DNA of 64,000 bases from contig NC_009497.1 in the NCBI RefSeq assembly GCF_000063605.1, positions 806,001 through 870,000 of the forward strand, read 5' to 3'. Below the pieces are notes generated by a model that worked only from the letters and a program-made list of their open reading frames with translations, had not been told where the DNA came from and ran no database searches. Position numbers and translations under genes: made by a program. Shown here piece by piece: positions 53,211-64,000 of this stretch (within the stretch, counting starts at the first letter, position 1; every line of letters begins with the position of its first letter). Source of the stretch: Mycoplasmopsis agalactiae PG2. Its GTDB lineage: Bacteria; Bacillota_I; Bacilli_A; Mycoplasmatales; Metamycoplasmataceae.

Positions 53211-55906
53211 TTATATCTCTTTTTGTAAATAATTCTTACAATCATAACTAATGTAATATACAAGATAACTAATGATGCTAACAATAAGTAAAATCAAGGA
53301 TTTAGCGCTCTTATCCCAAGCAAACTATTTAGTCCTGGTATGTATGGAGTTGCAGTAACTAATGCAACACCACCAAAAGTAGCAAACAATAATGTTCAGG
53401 AAGGTCTTGATTGCACAAAAGGTATCTTTTCAGTTCTTATAAAATGAATTACTAAACTTTGCGTTCACATCGAAATTATGAATCAGCCAGTTTGGAATAA
53501 TGAAATTCATTCAGCTGACTTAGGATCAAGATTTGGATAGAGTTTTGGGATAAATAATCAGTTTAAAATCACAAAAGCTAATATGTCAACTATTGAGCTA
53601 GTTGGTCCAAATCACAACATAAATTTGACGATGCTTTTTGTATTGAATTTTCTTGGCTTCTGGATAAATTTAGCATCAACTTTGTCTCAAGGGATAGTTC
53701 CACAAATGATGTCATAAATAAGGTTTAAAAATAATATCTGAGTAGCTAATAGTGGCACAAATGGCAATATTATCGCTGCAATTAAGATACTAAATATATT
53801 TCCAAAATTGCTACTTAATGTCATCTTAATGTACTTGTTCATATTAGCATATGTTTTACGTCCTTCAACAACTCCTGTTGCTAAAACATTAAGATCTTTT
53901 TCTAAAAGAATAATATTTGCACTTTCTTTAGCAATATCGACTGCAGTATCAACTGAAATTGAAACATCTGCTGTTTTCATCGCTGGCGCATCATTAATCC
54001 CATCACCCATATAACCAACAACATGTCCATTGGCTCTTAATGCGCCAATAATTGTGGCCTTTTGATCAGGGCTAAGTTTTGCAAAAATATTGTGCTTTTC
54101 AACAATTTCTCTAAGTTCTTCATCATTTAAATTTATTAAATCTTTGCCAAGAATGACACCATCAGTCTTCATGCCTACTTTATCACATATTGCCTTAGTA
54201 ACTCTAACATTATCACCAGTAAGAATTTTGACATCCACGCCATGTTCATAGAGGTTTTTAATTGCAGAAGCAGTTGATTCTTTTGGTGGATCTAAGAAAG
54301 CTAGATAACCAATTAATGTCATTTCATGCTCATCAGAAACGCCAAATTGTCCTACTTTATTTGGATTCTTTTTTCTAGCTACAGCTATAACTCTCATTCC
54401 TTGATCATTAAGCTTGTCAACTTGCACTAAAACTTTATTAATCATTGCTTGATCTAAAGCAACAACACTGCCATTTAACTCTAAGGTATTGCAAACAGAA
54501 AGAATTTCTTCAACAGCCCCTTTTGTTACCATTTCAATGCCAGTATTTTTGTTTTTATTTTTAACCAAAACACTCATTCTTTTTCTGTTAAAATCAAATG
54601 GAATCTCATCTATCTTTTCGTATACATTTTCTATATTTCTTAACTCTTCATGTATATCGCTTAATTCATCTGTTTTATTTATTATTGATAAATCAAGTAA
54701 GTTTTTTAAACCAGTTTGATAATAACTATTTAAAAATCCATATCTCAAAACTCTTATGTTTTCGTTTCCTAAAACATCAAGATGCATCTCTAATGCAACC
54801 TGATCCATTGTTAATGTACCTGTTTTATCAGTACAAAAAACATCCATTGCACCAAAATTTTGAATCGAATTTAAGCTCTTAACAATTGTCTTGCTTTTAG
54901 ACATCCTAGACGCCCCTTTGGCAAGAGTACTTGTTACAATCATAGGCAACATCTCGGGGGTAAGCCCAACTGCTACTGAAATTGCAAACATTAAAGCTTC
55001 TAATCACTTTTGGCCATCTTTAAAATTCTTAACTCCCGCAATCAAGAACACAATTGGCACAACAGTAATCATTATTCTAAAAAGTAATCAAGACATCGAA
55101 CTTATACTTTTTTCAAAATTTGACTTAACGGGCTTTTCATTAATTTTTTGAGCAACTTGGCCTAAATATGTCTCATCCCCAGTTACTATCACAATAGCTT
55201 TAGCGCTTCCAGAAATAATATTTGAGCCCATAAAGGCTAAATTATGCCTGTCTGTGACATTTTGATACTCATGTTCGTAATTAATTGAAACAAACTTTTC
55301 AATAGCTTCGCTCTCACCTGTTAATGATGACTGTGACACAAACAAGTCTTTTGCACTAATTATTCTGACATCAGCAGGAATAATATCTCCTGCCGCTAAG
55401 TGAATAATATCTCCAACAACCACTTCATCAAGCGGGATTTCATAATTAGTTCCTTGTCTTTCAACCTTTGTAGTTGTCTGTACCATTTTGACTAATTTGG
55501 CTGCAGATGAGCTACTTTTGGTATCTTCAACAATGTGCAAAATCCCACTAATTATAACCATTGACATAATTATTATGATAGTAGCAGGCTCTGCGCTTTC
55601 TCCCTTTTTTAAAGGCAAAATAATATCAACTACCAATGATATAAGTGAAAGAATAAGCAGAATAATAGAAAAAGGATTGAAAAAGGCATCAACTATTCTT
55701 TTTCAAACAGAATTCTTGCTTTTTTTGCTTAAAACATTAGCTCCATATTCACTCTTATTAATTTCAACTTGCTCATCACTTTGCAAGCCATTAATGCTGG
55801 AGTTATATTTATTACAAAGTTCATTTACACTCATTTTTGATGCCGCAATAAGATCTTGTTGAGCTCGCGATAAGTTGGTACTCTTATTTTTCTTGCTTTT
55901 CAACAT
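53198..55906 (-). CDS. mgtA: MgtA-type magnesium-translocating P-type ATPase
   Basis: A 902-residue membrane ATPase. Actuator motif SSLTGESE, transmembrane [11 protein letters not shown], phosphorylation site DKTGT at 360-364, nucleotide-binding KGAVEEIL and hinge [10 protein letters not shown]. The segment [15 protein letters not shown] is characteristic of MgtA/B rather than Ca or Na pumps. TGA-Trp codons are spread through the membrane parts. GAGGAG precedes the start, and a 26-bp palindrome lies in the leader. Confidence 0.9.
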
Positions 55907-55918
55907 ATAACTCCTCTC

Positions 55919-55949
55919 TTTTTTAATATTCTAATATTAAAAAATTATA
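55919..55949 (-). promoter_or_regulatory. mgtA promoter with operator-like palindrome
   Basis: TATAAT (55949-55944) is directly followed by a perfect palindrome with 12-bp arms, TTTTTTAATATT and AATATTAAAAAA, 2-nt spacer (55919-55944), covering the expected transcription start. Confidence 0.55.
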
Positions 55950-56000
55950 ATGTATTATTTGCTTTTGCAACTTCTCTTAAATAAACTTGTTTAAAAAACA

Positions 56001-56027
56001 AAAAAAGCACGGGTGTGTGCTTTTTTA
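56001..56027 (-). terminator. Terminator after the ABC ATPase gene
   Basis: AAAAAAGCAC-GGGTGT-GTGCTTTTTT, just past the stop of the 56029-57102 gene. Confidence 0.85.
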
Positions 56028-56028
56028 C

Positions 56029-57102
56029 TTATTCGCCTTTAAATAAGTCAATTTGGTCAGGATGAATAGGGTTTTTATTAACTTCAATTTTTGAAATTCT
56101 TCCTTCAACAACATGAACGATTCTGTCCGCCATCGCCGCCATTACTGGGTTATGTGAGACCATAACAACAGTTGTTTTATTTTGCTTGTTTATCTCATAT
56201 AAAAGTCTTAACACAATTTTAGTTGTGCTTTCATCAAGCGCTCCGGTAGGTTCGTCAGCAAAAATAATTTCAGAATTTTTCGACAGCGCTCTCATTATTG
56301 AAACTCTTTGTTGCTGTCCCCCTGACATTTGTGAAGGAAACTTGTGCATTTCTTCTTCCATTTCAAACTTTTTAAACATTCCAACAATGTCTAGTTTCTT
56401 GTTTTTATCTGTTTGCAAATATCCACTAGTTTCAACATTGTCATAAGCATTTAAATTAGCTAATAAATTATAGTTTTGAAATATAAAACTAACATGTTTT
56501 CTTCTAAATAAAGTCAGCTTGTTATTTGACAAATACGGTAAGTTTTCGTCACAAACTATGACATCGCCTTTACTTGGCCTGTCTAAACCACTAATAAGGT
56601 TTAATAGTGTACTTTTCCCTCCACCAGAGATGCCATAAATTAACATTAATTCACCTTGTCTAACATCCATCGAGACATTTTTTAATACTCTGGTCACAAT
56701 GTTGTCATTAACGTAATATTTACTTGCATTTTTAACCTCAATTACAAGTCCAGGAGTATTTTTTGTATAAAATCCGTCATCATTTTTTCTTTTTCTGCTG
56801 TTTATTTTATTCAAAATTGATCTTATTTTTCTAGGAACAATAATGTTTTTCTTCTTGCTATTTTGATCCAAAATATCAAACAAATTATCTTTTGTAATTT
56901 TGACGTCTGTGGCTATTTCAATGGTTTGTAGGTTGTCTTCAACTATTTCTTCAGATGTTAACGACTGACTCTTTTTCTCTTTGTGCGCCTTGGCTTTTTT
57001 TGCTCCCTTACCAGCTTTTTTGTCACTGGCATTTTTGCCATCATTTAATTCAGATGACTCATCGATTTTAAATAAGTCATTATCTTTTTTATTAATATCC
57101 AT
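56029..57102 (-). CDS. ABC transporter ATP-binding protein with long N-terminal extension
   Basis: A 357-residue ATPase of the MacB/LolD type that powers FtsX-like permeases. Walker A GISGGGKST at 157-165, signature MSGGQQQRVS near 258, Walker B IIFADEPTGALDES. The first 115 residues are an unusual Lys-rich and then helical extension not part of the family. It starts 7 nt after the giant permease gene and is co-transcribed with it. Confidence 0.88.
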   Translation of the reverse strand: MDINKKDNDLFKIDESSELNDGKNASDKKAGKGAKKAKAHKEKKSQSLTSEEIVEDNLQTIEIATDVKITKDNLFDILDQNSKKKNIIVPRKIRSILNKINSRKRKNDDGFYTKNTPGLVIEVKNASKYYVNDNIVTRVLKNVSMDVRQGELMLIYGISGGGKSTLLNLISGLDRPSKGDVIVCDENLPYLSNNKLTLFRRKHVSFIFQNYNLLANLNAYDNVETSGYLQTDKNKKLDIVGMFKKFEMEEEMHKFPSQMSGGQQQRVSIMRALSKNSEIIFADEPTGALDESTTKIVLRLLYEINKQNKTTVVMVSHNPVMAAMADRIVHVVEGRISKIEVNKNPIHPDQIDLFKGE

Positions 57103-57109
57103 AAGTTAA

Positions 57110-60100
57110 TTATTTACCTTTCAATAAGTCAACTGGTTTCATCTTGTTAATACTAATTCAAACTGAAATAGATGTTACAGCAAATATGATAAGCATTAAG
57201 CCTGAAGTTATAAGCACATGTCACCATTTTAGTGACAACAATAGAGAAATAGATGATGATGACAGCAAGAATGATCCAAACACATTTATCATAGCAATTA
57301 CTATTGGTATTGAAATAATTAATGCAGCAACCAAGAACGGTATAAATGCTCCAAAGAACATCATCAGTTTTTCTTTTTGGGAATAACCTAATATTGACCA
57401 AATAGCAATATTTCTTTCATTTTCACTAACAATAATTGATGACATTATTATTAATATTATTAGCGAAATTACGAAGTTTATAACTATTATAAATATGCTT
57501 ATTTGTTCAATTGTGTGTCCAACTTGAACCACAAATCCAACTTCAATGTCACGTGAATCAATTGAATTGCTTAGCGCAATAAACAATTTGTTTTCATAAA
57601 TTCTACTAAAGTCTTCAATATGAGCTTTTGCTGAATTTTTAGCGCTCTCATAAAGTGAATCGCTGAATTTTTCAGCTTTTGGATCCAATAACTTAGCTAT
57701 ATCATCTTTGGTAAACCCATGTTGGCTTTGTAACACTCCACCTTTTTCAGGTATATCTGAAACTCTAAAAATTTCATCAAACATTTTCTTAACAGTTCCT
57801 TGATCTAGAGAACTAACATCAAAGCCATCAAGGCCGGCTCAATATCCACTTGGCGAATATAAACCGGCAGATTCTGTAACTTGCACTGGGTTTGCATTTT
57901 GTGTTAACACACCATTGAAGCTACTTTCATTATCAGGCAAGCCCACTAATAAATTAGCAGCACTATGAGTTGTTATTAATTCATCATTTATATATGTAGG
58001 ATTAATACCAACTATTCTAAATTTGGTTTTAATATTTTGATCATATTGCTTTTTCAAGTCTGCCTGTTTTATAGGATTATTTGCATAAATTTTTTCCAAT
58101 AATTTTTGTCTATATCTATCGACTCTATTAGAAATAACAAAATCAATTTGATCATTAATTCCTAATTTATGTTTTTTAGCAAAAACATCATTAACAACTA
58201 ATGGATAAACCTTATTTTCAACCTTAAAGTTATATAAAACATCATACAAGTTATTGCCATTTTTATCAATTAACTTAACTTTAGCACTCTTTATATCTTC
58301 TGGCTTTCTATAACCATATATTTTTGAGCTTATATTATTGTATGAACCACTAATATATGTATATGTTTCATCATAATGCTTATCAAACAAAATTCCGCCA
58401 AAGCCTATAAAATAGTCATTAACTCATTGTCTGTCTAAATCAGATTTATCAACTAGCCAGAAATCAGAATCGCTTCTTGACGCTTTTCAATTTGTAATAG
58501 GATTAATTAATTCTTTACCTTCAGCAAGCAATTTTTCATGTTGCATTCTGACAATATCATTCTTTTGGTATGCCTTGACTAAGAAATCTCTATATTCATT
58601 TCTTCCGCCACTATCACCTGTTTTTATAGTCTTCATTACATATTCTTTGTTAGTTGCATCTCAGTGTGCAAGCCTGAAGCTACCTTGTTCATCATTTGGT
58701 GATTTGTAATACTTAAAGAAATCATATTTCTTGCCTGATGCATCTTCATATGACATCAAACCGTTCGAATCTACCTTAATTATAGGCTTATTAGGATCAG
58801 TAATTAATTTACCATTTTCATCTAAACTTTGTGTCCATTCTAATTGATGGCCTACTAAATCTCTTATTTTGTCAATTTTAGCCTTCTGACTATCAGGCAT
58901 GCCATTGTATGCTATCAATCAAGGATCAGCAGCAACACCAGCATCCACAGTTACATTTACACTAAACTGTGAAAGCAAGTGCGGAGCAAATTCACCTGGA
59001 TTTCCATTTGCTTTGTTATCAGGATTTATGATACTTGATTTACCTGGTTTAAAGTAATCAGAAGTTTCCCTATTTCCTTCATTTAATGAACCAATAGGTG
59101 TATAAATTAGATCTTTTAGTTCACTTGGATTATACAATGAATAGTATTTTCCTTCTGTTGTAGGTGATTCTAAATCAATCTTAAATCTATAATCTCTATT
59201 TTTATAAGTGTCATTAATTGTATTGTTGAATGTCTTATAGTTGGCTAGTCCAAACATTGTGGCTATTGATGTTAGTAACACCGATCCACCAAATGATGCT
59301 AGTTTCCAAAAACCACTATAAGCAAGGGTAAAACTGAAACGCTTCTTAACATTTTTCTTGTTAATAAACTTCTTCTTGATCTTGTTGAATAGCTTGCCTC
59401 TTGGCGCATCATCAACACCAGTTATTAAGTCAATTGAACTCTTTCTTAGTGAAATAAGTGCAACAACAATGATTAGTAAGCTCATTCCTAAAAATGGTAT
59501 AAACACATTAAAGAAGAGTGAGAAGAAATCAAATGGTATGGCCGATTTAGGCAGCGTCCAGTAATTAGAAAACACATTTTGCAATAATATCTGTGTTCTA
59601 AATCCAATTGAATATCCTAATATTCCACCTATTAATGAAGTAACCATCGCAAATGGCAATAATGAAATAGCTATTTCAATTGGCCTATAACCTTGTGCAA
59701 GCAATATGCCAAACACTTTCGCTTTATTAGCAATATATCTTCTAATAATAAATATTATAGCCACTGACACCATAATAATAAATAGTGACATTAAAGCAAT
59801 TATTGAACTTAAAATTACATTAATCATTCCTTCAATAGTTGTTATTCTTAAAGCTCTTTCAGGATTAATAGGATCTAACTCATCGTACGAAAATACTCTC
59901 TTAAGTTTGTTTGCATCACTAATTGAGCTATCAACTATGTTTGTAATATTTCTTTTTACAACTTCATTGCTGTTTTTTGAACCATTAACAACTAAAAGAT
60001 TCTTCTTAACAACATTGCCTTGGTAAGCGGCCATAATTCTAGAAAAGCCATAGTTATTTAAATAAACTAATGCTTGGTTTTGTGTATTAACCTGTAAATG

Positions 60101-63100
60101 GTTTTCATCAATAACTGGATAAATATAGTCAACAGTTGTATCTTCCCCAACTATTAAAAACTTAATTCCATTAACATCTAAAATATACTTATCATCAATT
60201 GTGTTAAGCAAGCTTTCCATTTCAACATTATTTCTCGGAAGCTCACCATTATAAATAGCTTTATTATTCTTCGATAAGTAAGCATAGTTAACTTTTGCAT
60301 AGTAACTACTTATATCATTAAACACAATGTCTTTTAATTCTTTAGGCTCAACAATTCCATTCACTACCTTGCCAGCTAAATTTAGAAAATCTATACCAAA
60401 AATGGTAGCTTTCTTGGTTTGTTCATTGAATATTTTATTTACTCTAGCTCCATCTAAAGCCAATGTAATTTCTTCACTGTAATCTAGTGGAACTAATGAC
60501 GTGTCTTTGTTCGCTCATATTTGTTCAAAATAAGCTTCTAATTCTAACTTTTTAGAATTGTCTCTAATAATTTCTTCAAAGTTTCCAATTCTATTTGAAA
60601 CTATGTAGGCTAAATTACCATTAATCTTTCCTAAACTTTGCTTTTGAGTTGAAAGAAATGATGTCATTAACTGTGGATACACACTTCTTAGAACTGGATT
60701 TATGATTATTCTAGATAATCCGAACAATTCAATTGGGAAATTAATTTGCATTGACCTAGCAATTAATAAAACAATATCTTTTATTTCTCAAAATTCTTTA
60801 GTTGAAAAATATCTATCAACAGCCTTTTTGATGGTTTCATAATAAATTCCATTAGGCGCATAAATCTTGCCTGATTCAGCTGGTTCTTTGTTATATTTTG
60901 AATATTGTTGGCTAGCACCAATTAAACCCAAAAGCTCTATCAAACTGCGTTTTTGGCTAGATAAGTAACGTCTGAACTTTGGATTTTTGCTTGCTAGTTC
61001 TTCAACTTTAGCATTGGTAAACTTGCCGTTAGATTCATTGAAAACAGTAACTTGTTCTGGTCTATGTAGCGCTATTGAAAGTCCAAAATTACTATCATTA
61101 AAGCTTGGCAAGTTTTCGTCTTGAGCTAGCTTATTGATTTCATCTAAAATAGTTTTATCAATACTTAACTTCAAGAAATCATTAACAAATTGTAAGGCTT
61201 CTTTTTGTGTTGCATTGTTGCCATAGGTTAACATATTTATTCAAGGAATTAGTAAATCAAAAGCTTGAGCACCAAGTGAAAACTTATTGACAACACTTGC
61301 CTGACCATATGCTCCAATGAAACCTTTTCAAAGTTTTCAATTTTCATCGCCTTCATTAAAGCTGTTGAAGTCATAAATTAAGTCGGCAAGCGTCTTGCTT
61401 TTTTCGGGGACAATCTTTGTTTTTTCATCTAAACTTGTGGTTGTTTGAACAATAAAACTTTGAACTTTATTTAATTTTTCAATTACTTTTTTATCTATAA
61501 TAATCTCGTTAGTTATTATGTTAAATTTCTTTAATATTTCTAAGGCTTTAATGTCTAATTCATGCAGACCAACCGAATTTCCTTTGATCGACATAACTTT
61601 TAAAATGTGTTCTTTTGCATAAGAAATATCATTATTGATTTGTTGATTTTTAAATATTGCTTTGCTTTGATCAGCACTCAAAAGTGCTGGGAAGAAAGCT
61701 AAAAAGTCACTAAAACTCAATTTTTCATCATCAGAATCAGGTGTAACGACTGATCCAGAACCACTTTCTACTTTACTTGTGCTTACCTTATCCGATAAGT
61801 TAAACATCTTAATAAGATTATCTTTAAATTCTCTGTTTGTGCCTGGATTATAGAACAATCCGTAAATTAAGGCCATCATTCCATCTTTAGGTCTTATGGT
61901 TTTTAAAGCAACTTTTTCTCTGAGTACTTTCTCTTTATTTGATTCATAATCAAAATCTGATTTTTTATATTCAAAATAATTAGTCGTCAAGTGCTCACTT
62001 AAATAATTAGATAAAACATTAAAATCAATGTTTTGCAAAATACTATTTAAGCCTTCTTTAACATTGTCGAATTTACCATCTTTGCTTACTTTGCTAAGTA
62101 ATATTTTGATTCCATCAATCAATGAAGGAACTGATTCATTTAATTTTTTGTATAACAAGCTGTTTTTATCATCTAAATTAAGAACTTTTTGAAAATCTAA
62201 ATTATTAATAAATGCTTTTAAGCCTGTTTTAAGGGTTTTCTGGTCAACAGACTTAAACAATCAATCAATCAATAATCCCGAACTTAGTCTGTTTGTGTAT
62301 TTTTCTTTATTATGCTCAACCTGTTTCTTTCATTCGCTCTTGTATCACTCGTTAGCTAGCTTACTAAAATTATAAATATCAATGCTTCCGATAATATTTT
62401 GAAATGCTTTTATAACTTCTTTAGGATCATTCGAAAGGTAAATTAATTCTTCAGCACTTAAGAACTTACTTATGTCAAGACCAGCTAAACCAGTTATTAA
62501 AGAATAAATATTATTTACTTCTTTAACTAGATATTTTTTCTGGTTTTCTAAATTACCTTTTTCACTTAATTTAGCCTTAACTCTTTCAAAAATGCTAAAT
62601 AAAATGCTTTTGAATATGTTGCCAGAATCACTGTGGCTTAGCTCATAAAGTAAATCGAGTCCTATTTTTGGAAGCAGTTCTCTATTAATTTTTGATGAAG
62701 TAAAAGCATTGGCAAAAGTGTTGCTGTTTAACACTTTTTTTACCGCTTTAGTAATTTGGAATACATTCTCTTGCGAAATAAATTCATCCTTAACCAAAAC
62801 AGAATCTAATAGTTCTTTTTCAATAGCTTCCGCTAAGAAGTCAACTTTTCCAGTGGCCAAAATATCATTGATTAATTCTGCTCTTGGTGATAAAAACTGA
62901 GTAGGAACATAAGATATATTGGCTAATGACTGATCCTTTTTAGTTCATCCGTAGTCATCAGTTTTAATGAATTTAGTTGCTAATGTTACCTTATTTTGTT
63001 CCATTCATTTGGTTAATAAACCTTTATCAAAGCCGTGTTCTCCAGCTCCATCAATATGAACTGTTTTTCAAAATAGTTTGCCATCAGAATTTGCTAAAGT

Positions 63101-64000
63101 GACTAATTTATAGTTGTTTCCTCTAAAAGTTATTCCTAAATTTAGCTTCTTATACTCAGACTCTAAAGTCTTAGAATCAATATTTTTATTCTTATTATTA
63201 ATTAAATATTTGTTCAAAAGAACAATTTTTGAACTCTCTTTTCTAATACCTTTTGTAACTGGATTTATGTCAGTTACTTCAGCAAATTCATAAATTGGCT
63301 CAACATACTTAGGATCTGGGAAAAGATTTCTACCTATTGATTGTATAAGCAATGAAGCAATATAAGGAGGTAGCTGATTCTCCTTATAAACTGAATCATC
63401 AAACTTGCTAGAAGGAATTAAAGCACTTTTTCTTTTTTGTTCTTCAAACAGCTTCCCTACATTAAGTTTAATGCCATCAACTTCGCCTTTTTCATCACCG
63501 ATGTTTATGAAGTGAAAAACATTTTGTTTCTTTGTTTTTTCATCAATCGCATCAACAGTTATAGTTTTTCTTAATCCTAGGTTGGCTCTGCCACCAACTT
63601 CATCAGCAATCTTATCAATAATTATTTTTTTAGTAACTTCATATGCTTCTTGTTTAATTAAATTGAAGTTCTTATTTTTTAAATCTTTGTCATTAATAGC
63701 TTCTAGTAATGCTTTGTTGTAATTTAGTTGATTTTTATCTATAAATGACTCGATTTCAAGAATGCTTTTTGCGCCAGATTTGTCTATTCTATAGGATGAT
63801 CCGCCTGGGAAATTAGTTCTAGATTCATTTATATTATTGTTTGAATTATCAGCATTGTATAACTTCTGTTTAGTGTCAGTTTCATTAATTGGAATACTAA
63901 TATTAACTTCTTTTTTAGATAATTTAGTGCTATTATAAGGCTCAAAAACAGTTTTAATGTTTTTTGTTCAATTAGAAAACTCTGCTAATTCTTTTCATTT
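57110..64000 (-). CDS. Giant FtsX-type ABC transporter permease (5' end beyond the window)
   Basis: One open frame of 2297 codons in the window, still open at its right edge, split by many TGA-Trp codons. Most is a huge extracytoplasmic region (about 60500-64000 and 57800-59200) with little hydrophobicity. Two FtsX-like membrane blocks are visible: one around 59560-59830 (FIIRRYIANKAKVFGILLAQ) and one at the C terminus around 57230-57520 (SENERNIAIWSILGYSQKEK). The protein ends SINKMKPVDLLKGK. With the ATPase downstream it forms an exporter or lipoprotein/peptide-handling complex; the substrate is unknown. Confidence 0.85.

Noticed and set aside
55907-56000. M-box magnesium riboswitch before mgtA
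   Set aside because: The leader is too short and holds only the palindrome and ribosome-binding site.

Overview
The window reads as a chromosome segment of a low-GC mollicute of the Mycoplasma (Mycoplasmopsis) bovis / agalactiae group. TGA is read as tryptophan throughout: most long genes make sense only if in-frame TGA is Trp, and a tRNA-Trp with anticodon UCA lies at 44509-44583. Housekeeping genes are compact and often overlap. There are many lipoproteins with an MKK...AAxC signal. A cluster of variable surface lipoprotein (vsp) genes carries the signal MKKSKFLLLGSVAS...AAKC and sits next to a tyrosine recombinase of the Xer1 type. The species call is inference from the Vsp signal peptides and the vsp/xer1 layout.

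Layout. 1-5300: end of gpmI, a HAD phosphatase, two small membrane proteins, tRNA-Ser, and the phospholipid genes pgsA (+) and cdsA (-) with an ECF-type S component. 5300-12200 (all -): pepA, tdk and a rimP-nusA-ylxR-infB-apt operon whose leader holds a terminator-like hairpin. 12300-13650: a second ECF S component and a small membrane protein. 13720-22460: the vsp locus, with six vsp genes in both orientations. Each has the same roughly 71-75 bp 5' block containing a 19-bp palindrome. The locus also holds a 680-bp AT-rich non-coding island, a decayed vsp remnant and xer1. 22500-28510 (+): tRNA-Lys, RNase J, a lipoprotein gene broken by one stop codon, and a large two-part nuclease-like protein.

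28500-40900 (-): a small lipoprotein, gatCAB, an RluD-type pseudouridine synthase, scpB/scpA, plsC, acpS, der, cmk, a hypothetical gene, a BspA/DUF285 lipoprotein and dnaJ under a CIRCE-like operator. 40900-46700: tRNAs, rbfA, tyrS with a tRNA-binding-domain gene, degV, acpP, prmC and prfA. 46800-53100: a YitT-family membrane protein, gyrB, trxA, smpB, a LacI-type regulator, SRP RNA, a small membrane protein and tRNA-Leu. 53200-64000 (-): an MgtA-type P-type ATPase, then an ABC exporter made of an N-terminally extended ATPase and a giant FtsX-type permease that runs off the window.

The vsp locus is a site-specific inversion system: Xer1 would recombine the conserved 5' blocks of oppositely oriented genes and move silent copies behind an active promoter. 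The most notable points I could read are: (i) two co-varying alleles of the vsp palindrome, which pair the inverted genes into sets; (ii) a mosaic vsp and a frame-broken vsp; (iii) a short motif, GTTTTATAGG, repeated in gaps almost only on the + strand; (iv) several promoters whose -10 box lies 6-7 nt before the start codon, implying leaderless mRNAs; and (v) a candidate attenuator before rimP and an operator-like palindrome before mgtA. No CRISPR array, IS element, prophage or oriC was recognised.
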